This document shows positions 30,678 to 39,793 of a stretch of DNA of 43,483 nt, piece after piece. This DNA is from Caldifarciminota bacterium. Lineage in GTDB: Bacteria > SDB-A. The notes beneath the pieces are model-generated. The model did no database searches and was not told where the DNA came from. It worked only from the letters and a program-made list of their open reading frames with translations. The stretch lies in contig JAFGIG010000001.1 in NCBI GenBank assembly GCA_016929715.1, positions 1 through 43,483 on the forward strand, written 5' to 3'. Every line of letters starts with the position of its first letter. The stretch's first letter is position 1. The position numbers and the translations under genes were made by a program.

Positions 30678-32977
30678 AGAGCGATTCGGATGAGATATTC
30701 AGCAGAGTAGAGCATCCGACGAGATACATAAACGGCGAGTTTAATTCGCCGAAAAGCGAGGGAAATCCTCTCGTCCTGCTCTCTTATCCTGATCTGTATG
30801 AGTTGGGAATGTCCAACCTCGGGATTCAGATACTCTCTCATATCCTGAATAAAAACGGCTATGGGACTGAGCGGGTTTTCTCCCCTGCGATAGACCTTGA
30901 GAGAGAACTCATAAAAGCCGATCTGCCTCTTTTATCTCTCGAGAGCGGTACTCCGGCCTGTGAATTTCCTGTTCTGGGATTCTCTCTCGAATGTGAGCTC
31001 GACGCTACAAACATGATAAACATTCTCGTCCTCGCCGGAATACCGGTCAATAGAAATGAACGTTCCGAGGGCATGCCGGTCGTAATCGCAGGAGGATCCT
31101 CCGCTCTCAACCCTTCTCCCTGGTCGCACTTTATAGACGCTTTCGTCGCAGGTGAAGCAGAAGATGTGATTCTCGAAATTGGAAAATTAGCAGGACAATA
31201 CAGAAAAAAAAATATTGGAAGATCAGAGTTCATAAAAGAGCTTTCTCGCCTGAAGGGTGTTTTCGCTCCGGATTATCCTGAAAATGAAGCTTTATATCTG
31301 AGAGTTGACCGACTCAGACGCGAAGACGCGCCTGTTCCTTCTATTCTGCCATTTATGCGGGTAATTCACGACAGGCAGGTTGTCGAGATATCCAGAGGCT
31401 GTTCGAGGACATGCAAGTTCTGTCAAGCGGGGTGTGTGTCGAGAAACACAAGACACAGAAGCGCCGAAGATGTCGTCTATATTGCAAAAAAAGGGCTGCA
31501 AACGACAGGATGGGAAGAACTCTCTCTCCTCAGCCTTTCAGTGAGTGACCACCCTGAACTCGACAGGATACTCGTTGATCTTTTTCCTTATCTTAAAAAA
31601 AACAACATCTCCCTTTCCCTGCCCTCTCTTCGAGCCGACAGCATTAGTGAAGAAACATTGAAAACAGCCGGCATTCTGGGCCACAGAACTCTTACTCTTG
31701 CTCCCGAAGCCGGCAATGAGAGCCTTAGATTTTCAATAGGAAAAATCATGAAAGACGAAGACATCTTTTCTTCAGTCGAAAAAGCCGTGAAAAACGGATT
31801 CAACAGAGTTAAATTTTACTTCATGGTGGGACTGCCCGGAGAAAAAGACTCTGATATTCATGACATTGTGAGAATCGTAAAGGAGCTTTTTTTGGCGATG
31901 AAATTAGGCAAACCTAAGGTTTCGATAGCGCCTTTCGTCCCGAGGCCTCATACGCCTTTTGAGGCAATTCCGCAGGCGGCTCCGGAAGAAGTGACTGAAA
32001 AATATAAAACTCTCTCGGACAGATTGAGTAAGATTCGGAGATTTATCCATTTCAGAGACCCCAAAGCCGCCGCGATAGAAGGCATTATAGCCAGAGGAGA
32101 TGAAAGAATTTCTTCGGCGGCATTGTCCGCTTTCAAAGCAGGAGCGAGGTTTGATCAATGGAGAGAGACTTTCAGTTATGAAATCTGGCAGAAATCGCTG
32201 GAAGAATCAGGCATTGATATGAAAAAAGAACTTAAAAGTTCCCCCTGCGCTCCTGAAAGATGGGCAATGATAAAAATAGAAAAAGAAACCCCGACTAAAA
32301 TCCGCCCGTCAAATTTTCCTTCAGCAAAACCTGAAATCCCGATTCAAATTTGGGAGATAAAAGAAGACGTGGTCTTTTATTACAGGCTTAAATACTCAAA
32401 GGATATCCCTCTCAGATTTCTTTCGCATCTTGAATTGACATCTGCTGTTCTGCGCTCTCTTAAAAGGGCGGGAGTGAAAATCCCTTATTCAAAGGGCAAA
32501 AGGCCCAAGCCTCTCGTAAATTACGGCCCTCCTCTTCCCTGCGGGATAGTTTCAAAAACAGAACTTCTTGATTTTTCTTCTAAAGAACCTCTAAAAAAGG
32601 ATTTTTTATCCTTATCGGAAAAGCATTTTCCCTGCGGAATCGGGTTGTTAGATCTTTTCGTGTTCGGCCAGCAGCCGTCGCCGATAACTTCTTCCGAACT
32701 TGAAATAAAATATCTCTGCAGAGGTGCCGCCCTTTCAGATGAAAAAATAAAAAACTTTCTTTCGGATGACGAGTGTTTTATAGACAGGAACACTTCGGGA
32801 AGGGAAAAGAAAGTAAATCTCAGAAAATTTGTCCTCAAAATCGAAAAGACAGACTACGGAGTTATATTCAGCGTCTTGTTCGGAAAAAACGGTTCGGCAA
32901 GGCCTTCTGAACTCGCCGAATACTTTAATATTCAGAAAAACTTAATTTGGGAAAGAACAGAAATAAATCCGAGGTAA
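30671..32977 (+). CDS. TIGR03960-type radical SAM protein fused to a DUF2344 domain
   Basis: The 768-aa protein has an N-terminal cobalamin-binding-like region (about 30-200), a radical SAM core with the cluster motif C244-x3-C248-x2-C251 (GCSRTCKFCQAG), and a C-terminal DUF2344 domain from about 565, beginning YYRLKYSKDIPLRFLSHLEL. This fusion is known from TIGR03960/TIGR03936 proteins, which are usually encoded next to RNase G, as here (3-bp gap). The reaction is not established. Links to tRNA or ribosome modification have been suggested from context. The GTG start at 30671 lies within the end of fabH, overlapping by 7 bp. Confidence 0.9.
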   Translation: MVKSDSDEIFSRVEHPTRYINGEFNSPKSEGNPLVLLSYPDLYELGMSNLGIQILSHILNKNGYGTERVFSPAIDLERELIKADLPLLSLESGTPACEFPVLGFSLECELDATNMINILVLAGIPVNRNERSEGMPVVIAGGSSALNPSPWSHFIDAFVAGEAEDVILEIGKLAGQYRKKNIGRSEFIKELSRLKGVFAPDYPENEALYLRVDRLRREDAPVPSILPFMRVIHDRQVVEISRGCSRTCKFCQAGCVSRNTRHRSAEDVVYIAKKGLQTTGWEELSLLSLSVSDHPELDRILVDLFPYLKKNNISLSLPSLRADSISEETLKTAGILGHRTLTLAPEAGNESLRFSIGKIMKDEDIFSSVEKAVKNGFNRVKFYFMVGLPGEKDSDIHDIVRIVKELFLAMKLGKPKVSIAPFVPRPHTPFEAIPQAAPEEVTEKYKTLSDRLSKIRRFIHFRDPKAAAIEGIIARGDERISSAALSAFKAGARFDQWRETFSYEIWQKSLEESGIDMKKELKSSPCAPERWAMIKIEKETPTKIRPSNFPSAKPEIPIQIWEIKEDVVFYYRLKYSKDIPLRFLSHLELTSAVLRSLKRAGVKIPYSKGKRPKPLVNYGPPLPCGIVSKTELLDFSSKEPLKKDFLSLSEKHFPCGIGLLDLFVFGQQPSPITSSELEIKYLCRGAALSDEKIKNFLSDDECFIDRNTSGREKKVNLRKFVLKIEKTDYGVIFSVLFGKNGSARPSELAEYFNIQKNLIWERTEINPR

Positions 32978-32980
32978 ACA

Positions 32981-34498
32981 ATGGAAAACGGAATATTCAT
33001 TAATTCATACGACGAAGAACTTCGTGTGGCAGTGATAGAAAACGGAAGACTTTCAGATATATTCATAGAGACTTTCGACAGGAAAAAATTAGTTGGAGAC
33101 ATTTACAAGGGCATTGTAACGCAGGTAAACACCGGTTTAAACGCCGCTTTTGTGGACATTGGCCAGGAAAAAGCCGCCTTTCTGCCCCTGTCCGAAGTTA
33201 TGTCGGATTCCATAGAATTCGATGACGACACTCCTTTGGAAAAACAGCGGCTCGAGAAAGGCAAGGTCATATACCTGCAGATAACAAAATCGCCCATGGG
33301 GAAAAAAGGCCCCAGGGCGACGACTTATATTTCAATACCCGGCAGATATTCAGTTCTCATGCCCGGAAGAAGAATTGTAGGTATTTCTAGAAAAATCAAG
33401 AATCGAGACGAGAAAAAAAGACTCAAAGCTATTGGGCATGAGATTGTCTCAAAAGATTTCGGCATAATTATCAGAACTGAATCCCAGAACAGAACTAAAG
33501 ACGAGATAATCTCCGACCTTGAAATTCTGAAATCTAAATGGATGGAAATCGAGGAACTGTCCAAAAAGAAAGAAGCCCCCGCTCTCCTCCACACTGAAGA
33601 TGAACCTATTTTAAGGATTCTCCGCGATCATCTGCTCGGATCGACCGAACAGCTCGTAATAGACAACCCTCAGCTGTTCAAACAAATACAGAGAAATCTA
33701 TCCTCGACAAACAAATCAGGCGACCTGTTGAAAAAAGTTAAATTATATTCAGAAAAATTTCCTGTATTCGAGTATTTCGGAATAGAAGACGAAATCACAA
33801 AACTGTTCTCGCCGATAGTTCCCCTTCAATCCGGAGCATATCTCATTTTTCAGCACACAGAAGCACTCGTGGCTATAGATGTCAACAGCGGCAGATATTC
33901 GACAATAAACAACCCTGAAGAGCTCGCTTACAAGATAAACCTCGAAGCGGCGAGAGAAATCGCCAAACAGGCGAGACTGAGAAACTTCGGTGGATTAATC
34001 GTAATTGATTTCATAGACATGCAGTCTGAAGAGCACAGAAAATCCGTCAGAGCCGAGTTTGAAAAGCACCTCGCGAGGGATAAAACCAGTTACCAAACTC
34101 TGCCAATAAGCGAATTCGGCCTTCTGCAGATGACGAGGAAAAGGACAGGACCTTCGGTCGTTCAGAATCTGCAGAAAAGCTGTCCTTTCTGCAAAGGATC
34201 AGGGCTTCTTTTCGAAGATTATTACATCACATCATCCATGAAGCGCTGGCTGAGAAATATATCTGTCAAGCTTTCAGGCAAGACGATCCAGATAAGATGT
34301 CCGCGGAGGCTTTACGATTTCATTTCCCATCAACTGTCCTCTTTTTTCACATCACTTTCAAGGGAGAGAAACATAAGCATCGAAACTGTCCTTGACCTTT
34401 CTGCCGCAGGCGATCAGATTACCGTATGGTGTGTCAATGACAACATTGAGATAAGCCTTTGGGACGGAGGTTTCCTGCCGGACATCGAGGTAAAATGA
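32981..34498 (+). CDS. rng: Ribonuclease G/E family endoribonuclease
   Basis: The 505-aa protein has an N-terminal S1 RNA-binding domain (about 36-115), an RNase H-like and 5' sensor region, and the DNase I-like catalytic part with metal-binding D300 (VAIDVNSG) and D343 (IVIDFIDM). The zinc-link CPFCKGSG (C400 and C403) joins subunits, as in RNase E. It lacks the long C-terminal scaffold of E. coli RNase E, so it fits RNase G. It should cut single-stranded RNA in rRNA maturation and mRNA decay. GAGG precedes the ATG. The pairing with the upstream radical SAM-DUF2344 gene is conserved in many bacteria. Confidence 0.96.
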   Translation: MENGIFINSYDEELRVAVIENGRLSDIFIETFDRKKLVGDIYKGIVTQVNTGLNAAFVDIGQEKAAFLPLSEVMSDSIEFDDDTPLEKQRLEKGKVIYLQITKSPMGKKGPRATTYISIPGRYSVLMPGRRIVGISRKIKNRDEKKRLKAIGHEIVSKDFGIIIRTESQNRTKDEIISDLEILKSKWMEIEELSKKKEAPALLHTEDEPILRILRDHLLGSTEQLVIDNPQLFKQIQRNLSSTNKSGDLLKKVKLYSEKFPVFEYFGIEDEITKLFSPIVPLQSGAYLIFQHTEALVAIDVNSGRYSTINNPEELAYKINLEAAREIAKQARLRNFGGLIVIDFIDMQSEEHRKSVRAEFEKHLARDKTSYQTLPISEFGLLQMTRKRTGPSVVQNLQKSCPFCKGSGLLFEDYYITSSMKRWLRNISVKLSGKTIQIRCPRRLYDFISHQLSSFFTSLSRERNISIETVLDLSAAGDQITVWCVNDNIEISLWDGGFLPDIEVK

Positions 34499-34511
34499 GA
34501 AAGGATGTTCC

Positions 34512-35900
34512 ATGAACCAAATTGACAGCCATCTCGATTCGGTTAAAGACAATCTGATATCCGACATACAGCTAATGCTGAGAATTCCAAGCGTCAAAAG
34601 CTCTCCCCTTCCCGGAGCTCCTTTCGGAAAGGAAATAGCTTCAGCTTTCGAAACATCTCTTGCCATAGGGAAAAAACTCGGACTCCAAACATTTACTAAA
34701 GACGGCCACTACGTTTTTTTTCAATCCGGAACAAAAGGCACAATGGGCGCAGTTTTATGCCATGTAGATGTCGTTCCGGCGGAAAAGGGCTGGAAACACC
34801 CTCCGTTTTCGGGGACAGTTGAGAGCGGAAAATTATTCGGAAGAGGAGTTGAAGACAACAAAGGTCCTGCTGTCTGCGCCCTTTACGCCCTGTATTTACT
34901 CCAAAAGACAGACAAAATCCGCGGAAGGCTTCGCGTTATTCTCGGAGGTGACGAAGAAACGGGATGGGACTGCGTCGAAAACTACAAAAAGAATGAAGAG
35001 CACCCTGCATGGGCGATAACTCCAGACTCTCAGTTTCCTGTAATATACGCTGAAAAAAATATTTCAAGATTCTCATTTTCAACCCCCCTAAAATCAGACC
35101 TTGTAAAATCTATATCCGGCGGTTCAGCTGTCAACATGGTCCCGGACTGGGCAGTTGCCGTTTTAGACGAAAAAGCGCCTATGGAAACCCTGAAAAAGAC
35201 AGCTCAAGAATATTTCGCCCGAGAAATTTCAATAGAAGAAAAAAACGGAGAAAAGTCAATATCAGCTCACGGCAAATCCGCTCACGCTAGCGTCCCGGAA
35301 AAGGGAAAAAACGCTTTTTCAGAACTTTTCAGTTTTTTAAGCCGTGTTATGCCCGAAGAAGATCCATTCCGCGGATTTGTTGAATTTTACAATGGTTTTA
35401 TTCTCGGTGACCACAACGGCAAAAAACTCGGCGTGTATTTCAAGGACGACGTGTCCGGCGAACTGACATTGAATCCCGGCGTGCTCGAAACCAAAAAAGG
35501 ACGGATCGCCCTGCATATCGACGTGAGATCTCCCGTGACCGTATCTGAAGATGACTTGAGAAAAGCTTTCATGAAGATTCAATATCCGAATATCGAGATA
35601 ACACAAGGTAAGTTCGTCCCCGGACTGCATGTTCCGGAAAATTCCCCGCTCGTTTCTACGCTTTTGGAAATCTACAGAAAAAACACAAAAGATTTGACGC
35701 CGCCTGTGGCAATAGGCGGGGGGACATATGCGAGGGCTTTCAAAAACACAGTGGCTTTCGGCCCTGTGTTCCCCTGGAGAGAGAATATGGCGCATCAGTC
35801 CGACGAATATATGCATATAGAAGACATTTTTCTTTTCACAAAAATTCTCGCCCAATCTCTCTGTGAACTCGACAAAAAATATTCGGAGAAGAAAAAATGA
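34512..35900 (+). CDS. pepV: PepV-like M20 dipeptidase
   Basis: The 462-aa zinc peptidase has the PepV layout: CHVDVVPAEKGW (H84 and D86), RGVEDNKGP (bridging D115), the acidic pair in GGDEETGWD, WAITPDSQFPVIYAEK, and a C-terminal MAHQSDEY with a metal His. A lid domain is inserted in the middle (about 190-330). PepV cleaves dipeptides with a free N-terminus in the cytosol. Its ATG is 13 bp after rng and its stop overlaps the next ATG by 4 bp. Together with the AmgK-like and MurU-like genes downstream, it might act on muropeptide-derived dipeptides. That role is an inference. Confidence 0.9.
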   Translation: MNQIDSHLDSVKDNLISDIQLMLRIPSVKSSPLPGAPFGKEIASAFETSLAIGKKLGLQTFTKDGHYVFFQSGTKGTMGAVLCHVDVVPAEKGWKHPPFSGTVESGKLFGRGVEDNKGPAVCALYALYLLQKTDKIRGRLRVILGGDEETGWDCVENYKKNEEHPAWAITPDSQFPVIYAEKNISRFSFSTPLKSDLVKSISGGSAVNMVPDWAVAVLDEKAPMETLKKTAQEYFAREISIEEKNGEKSISAHGKSAHASVPEKGKNAFSELFSFLSRVMPEEDPFRGFVEFYNGFILGDHNGKKLGVYFKDDVSGELTLNPGVLETKKGRIALHIDVRSPVTVSEDDLRKAFMKIQYPNIEITQGKFVPGLHVPENSPLVSTLLEIYRKNTKDLTPPVAIGGGTYARAFKNTVAFGPVFPWRENMAHQSDEYMHIEDIFLFTKILAQSLCELDKKYSEKKK

Positions 35901-37027
35901 AAAAAAAAATAACAGTTCTCGGTTCAGGTATCGTCGGCAGCCTTATAGCTTCGGAACTCAACAGAGATTATGAAGTCTCCTGCGCGGATAAAAACATCAC
36001 GAGGCTTGAAAAACTAAAATCCTCATCAGGCGTCATATCTCTTGAAAGCGATCTTTCCGATCCGCGCCAGTTGGAAAAAGCGCTGTCTGAAGCGGATCTC
36101 GCTGTAATAGCTCTTCCGGGATCTATGGGCTACAAAACTCTTGAGAGAGTCATCGAAACCGGAACTGACGTCGTCGACATATCTTTTTTCGCCGAAGATC
36201 CTTTCTCTCTCGAAGAAAAAGCCAGACAGAAAGGGGTCACGGCTGTAGTCGACTGCGGTGTAGCGCCCGGGCTTTGCAACATCATTCTCGGATTTCACTT
36301 GCAAAGAGACAAAATCCTCTCCTACAAGTGCCTTGTCGGAGGTCTTATTCAGGCGAGGTTCGCCCCGTTTGAATACAAGTCGGTGTTTTCCCCGTCTGAT
36401 GTAATCGCCGAATACGTCAGGGAAGCGAGGTTAGTCAAAAACGGATCAATAGTCTTTGAAGAAGCTCTTTCGGAACCGGAGAATATCGATTTTGAAGGCA
36501 TTGGCACTCTGACGGCATTTAACACTGACGGACTGCGAACTCTGACAAAAACCGCGGACATTCCTTTCATGTCGGAAAAAACCCTGCGTTACCCAAAAAC
36601 TTATGAATATCTTAAAGTCTTAAAAGACGCCGGTTTTTTTTCGGATATTCCCGTCGAGTTTGAAGGCGCCGAGATAAAACCTTGTGATTTCAGCGACAGG
36701 CTTCTTTCTGAAAAATGGAGAATAGAAGATAACGACAGAGACATAACCTGTATGAAAATATTTATAGAATCCTGTTCAGAAAACGGCAAAGAACTCATAG
36801 AATACACACTGACTGACTACTACGACGAAAAAGAGAAAATCCTATCAATGGCGAGAACGACCGGCTATACCTGCTGTGCGGTCAGCAGACTTGTTCTTGA
36901 GGGTAAAATCAGCCGGAAAGGCATTCTCCCTCCGGAAGAAATCGGCAGGGAAGAGAAAGATTTCTCTTTTGTCCTTGACTATCTCAGAAATAAGGGCGTC
37001 CGGATCAGCGAAAAAAGACAGGCGTGA
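35897..37027 (+). CDS. Saccharopine dehydrogenase-family oxidoreductase
   Basis: The 376-aa protein begins with a Rossmann fold (ITVLGSGIVGSLIASEL, with a GxGxxG-like GSGIVGS at 9-15), followed by DVVDISFFAEDP and VVDCGVAPGLCNIILG, typical of saccharopine and lysine dehydrogenase-like proteins. The C-terminal half is the catalytic and dimerisation domain. Members act on lysine or saccharopine, or on carboxynorspermidine, and I cannot choose between them. It overlaps the PepV-like gene by 4 bp (ATGA), and the next start lies 4 bp after its stop. No lysine or polyamine genes lie nearby. Confidence 0.88.
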   Translation: MKKKITVLGSGIVGSLIASELNRDYEVSCADKNITRLEKLKSSSGVISLESDLSDPRQLEKALSEADLAVIALPGSMGYKTLERVIETGTDVVDISFFAEDPFSLEEKARQKGVTAVVDCGVAPGLCNIILGFHLQRDKILSYKCLVGGLIQARFAPFEYKSVFSPSDVIAEYVREARLVKNGSIVFEEALSEPENIDFEGIGTLTAFNTDGLRTLTKTADIPFMSEKTLRYPKTYEYLKVLKDAGFFSDIPVEFEGAEIKPCDFSDRLLSEKWRIEDNDRDITCMKIFIESCSENGKELIEYTLTDYYDEKEKILSMARTTGYTCCAVSRLVLEGKISRKGILPPEEIGREEKDFSFVLDYLRNKGVRISEKRQA

Positions 37028-37031
37028 AGAC

Positions 37032-38450
37032 TTGACTCAAAGGACCCTTTCGGCAGTTTCTTTGTTCAGGTGTTATTTCGGAGACGAGGCCACTGAATGT
37101 TCCGCGGTCCAATCTACTGACGGCAAAAAGACTGTATTAAAGATAAAATCAGAAAAGCATTCGGCTGCGGCGCTTTTATTTTCATCGAAAAAGGAAGCCG
37201 AGGTTTTTTCATACATCACCGACATATTTATAAAATCCGGCGTCAGGGTTCCGGAAATATACTTTTCTGACCGAGAAAAAAATATTTTACTCTGCGAAGA
37301 TGCGGGAGAGGAATCTCTCTTTGTAAAAACGAGCTCTCTCTCAGAGACGACTGAAAGGCATATTTTTATGTCGCTTTTCACCAAAGCGCTTGATTTTCTC
37401 CGCCTGATGCAGACCGAAGTCGCCAAGAGAATAGACTATTCAAAATGCTGGCCCGTCAGGCAATTTTGCAGGAAGTCCGTCTCTTGGGACTTAGATTATT
37501 TCAAATACTGTTTCCTCAGGCTTCTTAACATATCTTTTGATGAAAGCTCTCTTGACAAAGACTTCATTCGGCTCAGTTCCCTTTTTATGAAAATACCGCA
37601 AGAGTTTTTCGTTCACAGAGATTTCCAATCGAGAAATCTTTTCTTAAAAAACGGCGAGTTGTTGGTAATAGACTACGCGGGGGGCAGAAAAGGACCTATG
37701 CAATACGATGCCACTTCGCTTATACACCAGACGAGAGCTGCAATATCTAAAGAGGAAAGGGAAAAACTTATAGATTATTACGTTAAAATAGCGGAATCGG
37801 AACTAATGGATAAACCTTCTTTTGTCAGAGAAGGGTTTCTTGTTTGTGCCCTTTTAAGGCTCCTTCAGAACCTCGGAGCATACGGGCTCAGGGGCTTTCA
37901 CGAACAAAAAACCCGTTTCAAAAACTGCGTTATACAGGCTATAGAAAATGCCCTCGGAATAATAGACGAGCTGGATAAAAAGTCATTTCCGCATATAACG
38001 GAGGCTCTTAAAAAATCCAGAAACGCCGCCTTTTTACTTGTCCCCTCAACCGTAGAGGGTTCACTTACAGTCAGGATAAAGAGTTTTTCATACAAAAAAG
38101 GCATACCCAGAGACTTGAGTGTCCACGGAGGAGGTTTCGTCTTCGACTGCCGGCATCTTTCAAACCCGGGCAGAATCTCCAGGCTTGCGCATTTATCCGG
38201 AAAAGACCCTCTTATTGCTCATTTCATTGAAAAAGACCCGCGTTTTGATCTTTTCATGGGAAACGTCCGCGAAATCATCCATTCTGCCGTTGAAAACTAT
38301 CTCGAAAGAGGATTCGAACACCTCGACGTTTTCTTCGGATGCACAGGAGGAAGACACAGATCTGTCTTTTGCGCCGAAAAGCTTAAAGAGTCATTGTTGG
38401 AAAAAAAAGAGCTGAAAGTCCAGCTCTTTCACTCTGAAGAAGAAGCATGA
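37032..38450 (+). CDS. AmgK-type sugar kinase fused to a RapZ C-terminal domain
   Basis: From a TTG at 37032 the protein is 472 aa. An in-frame ATG at 36876 would overlap the upstream gene by 152 bp. The N-terminal part is an APH/ChoK-like kinase with HRDFQSRN (195-202) and the metal-binding VIDY (D214), like AmgK, the anomeric MurNAc/GlcNAc kinase. The C-terminal part (about 345-458) matches the RapZ regulatory domain, with VHGGGFVFDCRHLSNPG, DLFMGNVREII and GCTGGRHRS (436-444). RapZ uses this domain to bind glucosamine-6-phosphate. The RapZ P-loop domain is missing. A MurU-like gene follows at 1 bp. I infer a recycling kinase with a built-in amino-sugar sensor. Confidence 0.9.
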   Translation: MTQRTLSAVSLFRCYFGDEATECSAVQSTDGKKTVLKIKSEKHSAAALLFSSKKEAEVFSYITDIFIKSGVRVPEIYFSDREKNILLCEDAGEESLFVKTSSLSETTERHIFMSLFTKALDFLRLMQTEVAKRIDYSKCWPVRQFCRKSVSWDLDYFKYCFLRLLNISFDESSLDKDFIRLSSLFMKIPQEFFVHRDFQSRNLFLKNGELLVIDYAGGRKGPMQYDATSLIHQTRAAISKEEREKLIDYYVKIAESELMDKPSFVREGFLVCALLRLLQNLGAYGLRGFHEQKTRFKNCVIQAIENALGIIDELDKKSFPHITEALKKSRNAAFLLVPSTVEGSLTVRIKSFSYKKGIPRDLSVHGGGFVFDCRHLSNPGRISRLAHLSGKDPLIAHFIEKDPRFDLFMGNVREIIHSAVENYLERGFEHLDVFFGCTGGRHRSVFCAEKLKESLLEKKELKVQLFHSEEEA

Positions 38451-38451
38451 A

Positions 38452-39177
38452 TTGAAAGCGATGATACTGGCGGCGGGTCTGGGCGAAAGACTCAAACCGC
38501 TGACCTTAAAAACTCCGAAAGCTCTCGTTAAAATAAGGGGAATCCCCCTTATTGAAATCGTAGCTCGAAAGCTCATATCTGCGGGTTTTAACAAAATCGC
38601 AGTCAACGTCAACCATTTCGCCGATGAAATAGAGGAATACATTCGTTCCAAAAACTCTTTCGGCGCTGAAATCTTCATATCCCGGGAAATCTGCCGGCCT
38701 CTCGGAACCGGTGGAGGTGTTTTTTGGGCTAAAGATTTTTTAAAAGAAGAAGAAAGTTTTCTCATCCACAATGTGGACATAATATCGGACACAGATCTTG
38801 ACGGGCTCTATAATTATCACCAAAAATCCGGCAACGCTGCGACTCTTTCAGTCAAAAAAAGAAACACGTCCAGAATGCTTTTATTCGGAAGGGACGGCTT
38901 TTTACGGGGCAGGAAAACAGAAAAAGACCCCTTAAACACGGACTCTTTGAGAGAATTCGCTTTTTCGGGAATACACTGCGCAAATTCAGCGATATTTGAT
39001 GTTGCGCCGCCAGAGGAAGTATTTTCAATAATTGACTTTTATCTTTCTCTTAAGTTTTCAGGTAAAATCGGATTTCTTGAAGACAGAGGAAAAATCTGGT
39101 TCGACGCCGGCAAAAAAGATTCTCTTTCCCTACTTCAAAAATCAGATATCTTCAGCTTGAGTAAAATCTTCGATTAG
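38452..39177 (+). CDS. murU: Nucleotidyltransferase, MurU-like
   Basis: The 241-aa protein opens MKAMILAAGLGERLKPLTLK, the sugar-phosphate nucleotidyltransferase signature, and matches the start of MurU, which makes UDP-MurNAc from MurNAc-1-phosphate. Also seen are TPKALVKIRGIPLIE, GTGGGVFWAKDF and FLIHNVDIISD. The TTG at 38452 is taken as the start because it gives the family's MKAMILAAG beginning and lies 1 bp after the kinase stop. The neighbouring AmgK-RapZ fusion supports a MurNAc role, but a mannose-1-phosphate or glucose-1-phosphate enzyme cannot be excluded. Its 3' end overlaps the opposing HAD gene by 36 bp. Confidence 0.85.
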   Translation: MKAMILAAGLGERLKPLTLKTPKALVKIRGIPLIEIVARKLISAGFNKIAVNVNHFADEIEEYIRSKNSFGAEIFISREICRPLGTGGGVFWAKDFLKEEESFLIHNVDIISDTDLDGLYNYHQKSGNAATLSVKKRNTSRMLLFGRDGFLRGRKTEKDPLNTDSLREFAFSGIHCANSAIFDVAPPEEVFSIIDFYLSLKFSGKIGFLEDRGKIWFDAGKKDSLSLLQKSDIFSLSKIFD

Positions 39178-39792
39178 AGCTCTTATTTGCATGGGTTTCT
39201 CGACGCTATATTCTGCGCCTTCTATTTCTTTTCTCCCGAATCCATAGAGCGCCCCGATAAAGACAAGATAATTTTCATTAGCCGCCGTCATGTCGTGCGA
39301 CCTGTCCCCTATCATAAATCCTATTCCAGGACTAAATTTGTTTTTTATTTCTCGCAGCATCATAGTTTTGTTTTCTGAACCTTTGGGAACCCTCAGAGCT
39401 GAAAACATAGTTAAGAGATTGAACTTTTCCAGCACGGTATTTAAGTATATTTCAGTAGCGTTTGAACAAACCGCGAGGTTAAAATCCTGTTCTTTTAGCC
39501 AGCCGAGGAGGGGAATAACACCTTCATACAGTTGTCCGTCTCTCTCAACAGCCCCGAGTTCGGCTCCTTGAAATTCTCTGTATAGAATATGGGCGGGCTT
39601 TTCAGCGTTTAGCATTTTCAGCCACCGGATAAAAACACTGTCCGGTTCGCCTATGAAGCGAAATAAAAACTCGTCCTCGGGAACTGCCAGTCCGTTTTCC
39701 TTGAGCAGGGATTTTACCGCCGGCATGAAAGATGTTTCGGATCTGTAAAGAGTCCCGTCCATATCGAATACGGCCAGCTTATTTGATGACAT
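39142..39792 (-). CDS. HAD-family phosphatase
   Basis: The 217-aa protein (start at 39792) belongs to the Gph-like HAD phosphatases. Motif I is VFDMDGTLY (nucleophile D10 and acid D12), motif II AVCSNA, and motif IV GFMIGDRSHDMTAA. A helical cap lies between them. The ATG at 39792 is chosen because it follows the stop of the GNAT gene by 1 bp. A TTG at 39822 or an ATG at 39801 is also possible. It converges on the MurU-like gene with a 36-bp overlap of coding ends. In Pseudomonas a HAD phosphatase, MupP, removes phosphate from MurNAc-6-P in the AmgK-MurU pathway, so a similar role is possible but unproven. Confidence 0.88.
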   Translation of the reverse strand: MSSNKLAVFDMDGTLYRSETSFMPAVKSLLKENGLAVPEDEFLFRFIGEPDSVFIRWLKMLNAEKPAHILYREFQGAELGAVERDGQLYEGVIPLLGWLKEQDFNLAVCSNATEIYLNTVLEKFNLLTMFSALRVPKGSENKTMMLREIKNKFSPGIGFMIGDRSHDMTAANENYLVFIGALYGFGRKEIEGAEYSVEKPMQIRALIEDFTQAEDI

Positions 39793-39793
39793 A

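Noticed and set aside
36876-37031. Longer N-terminus for the AmgK-RapZ protein
   Set aside because: Would overlap the saccharopine dehydrogenase gene by 152 bp and add Lys/Arg/Ser-rich sequence not seen in the kinase family.
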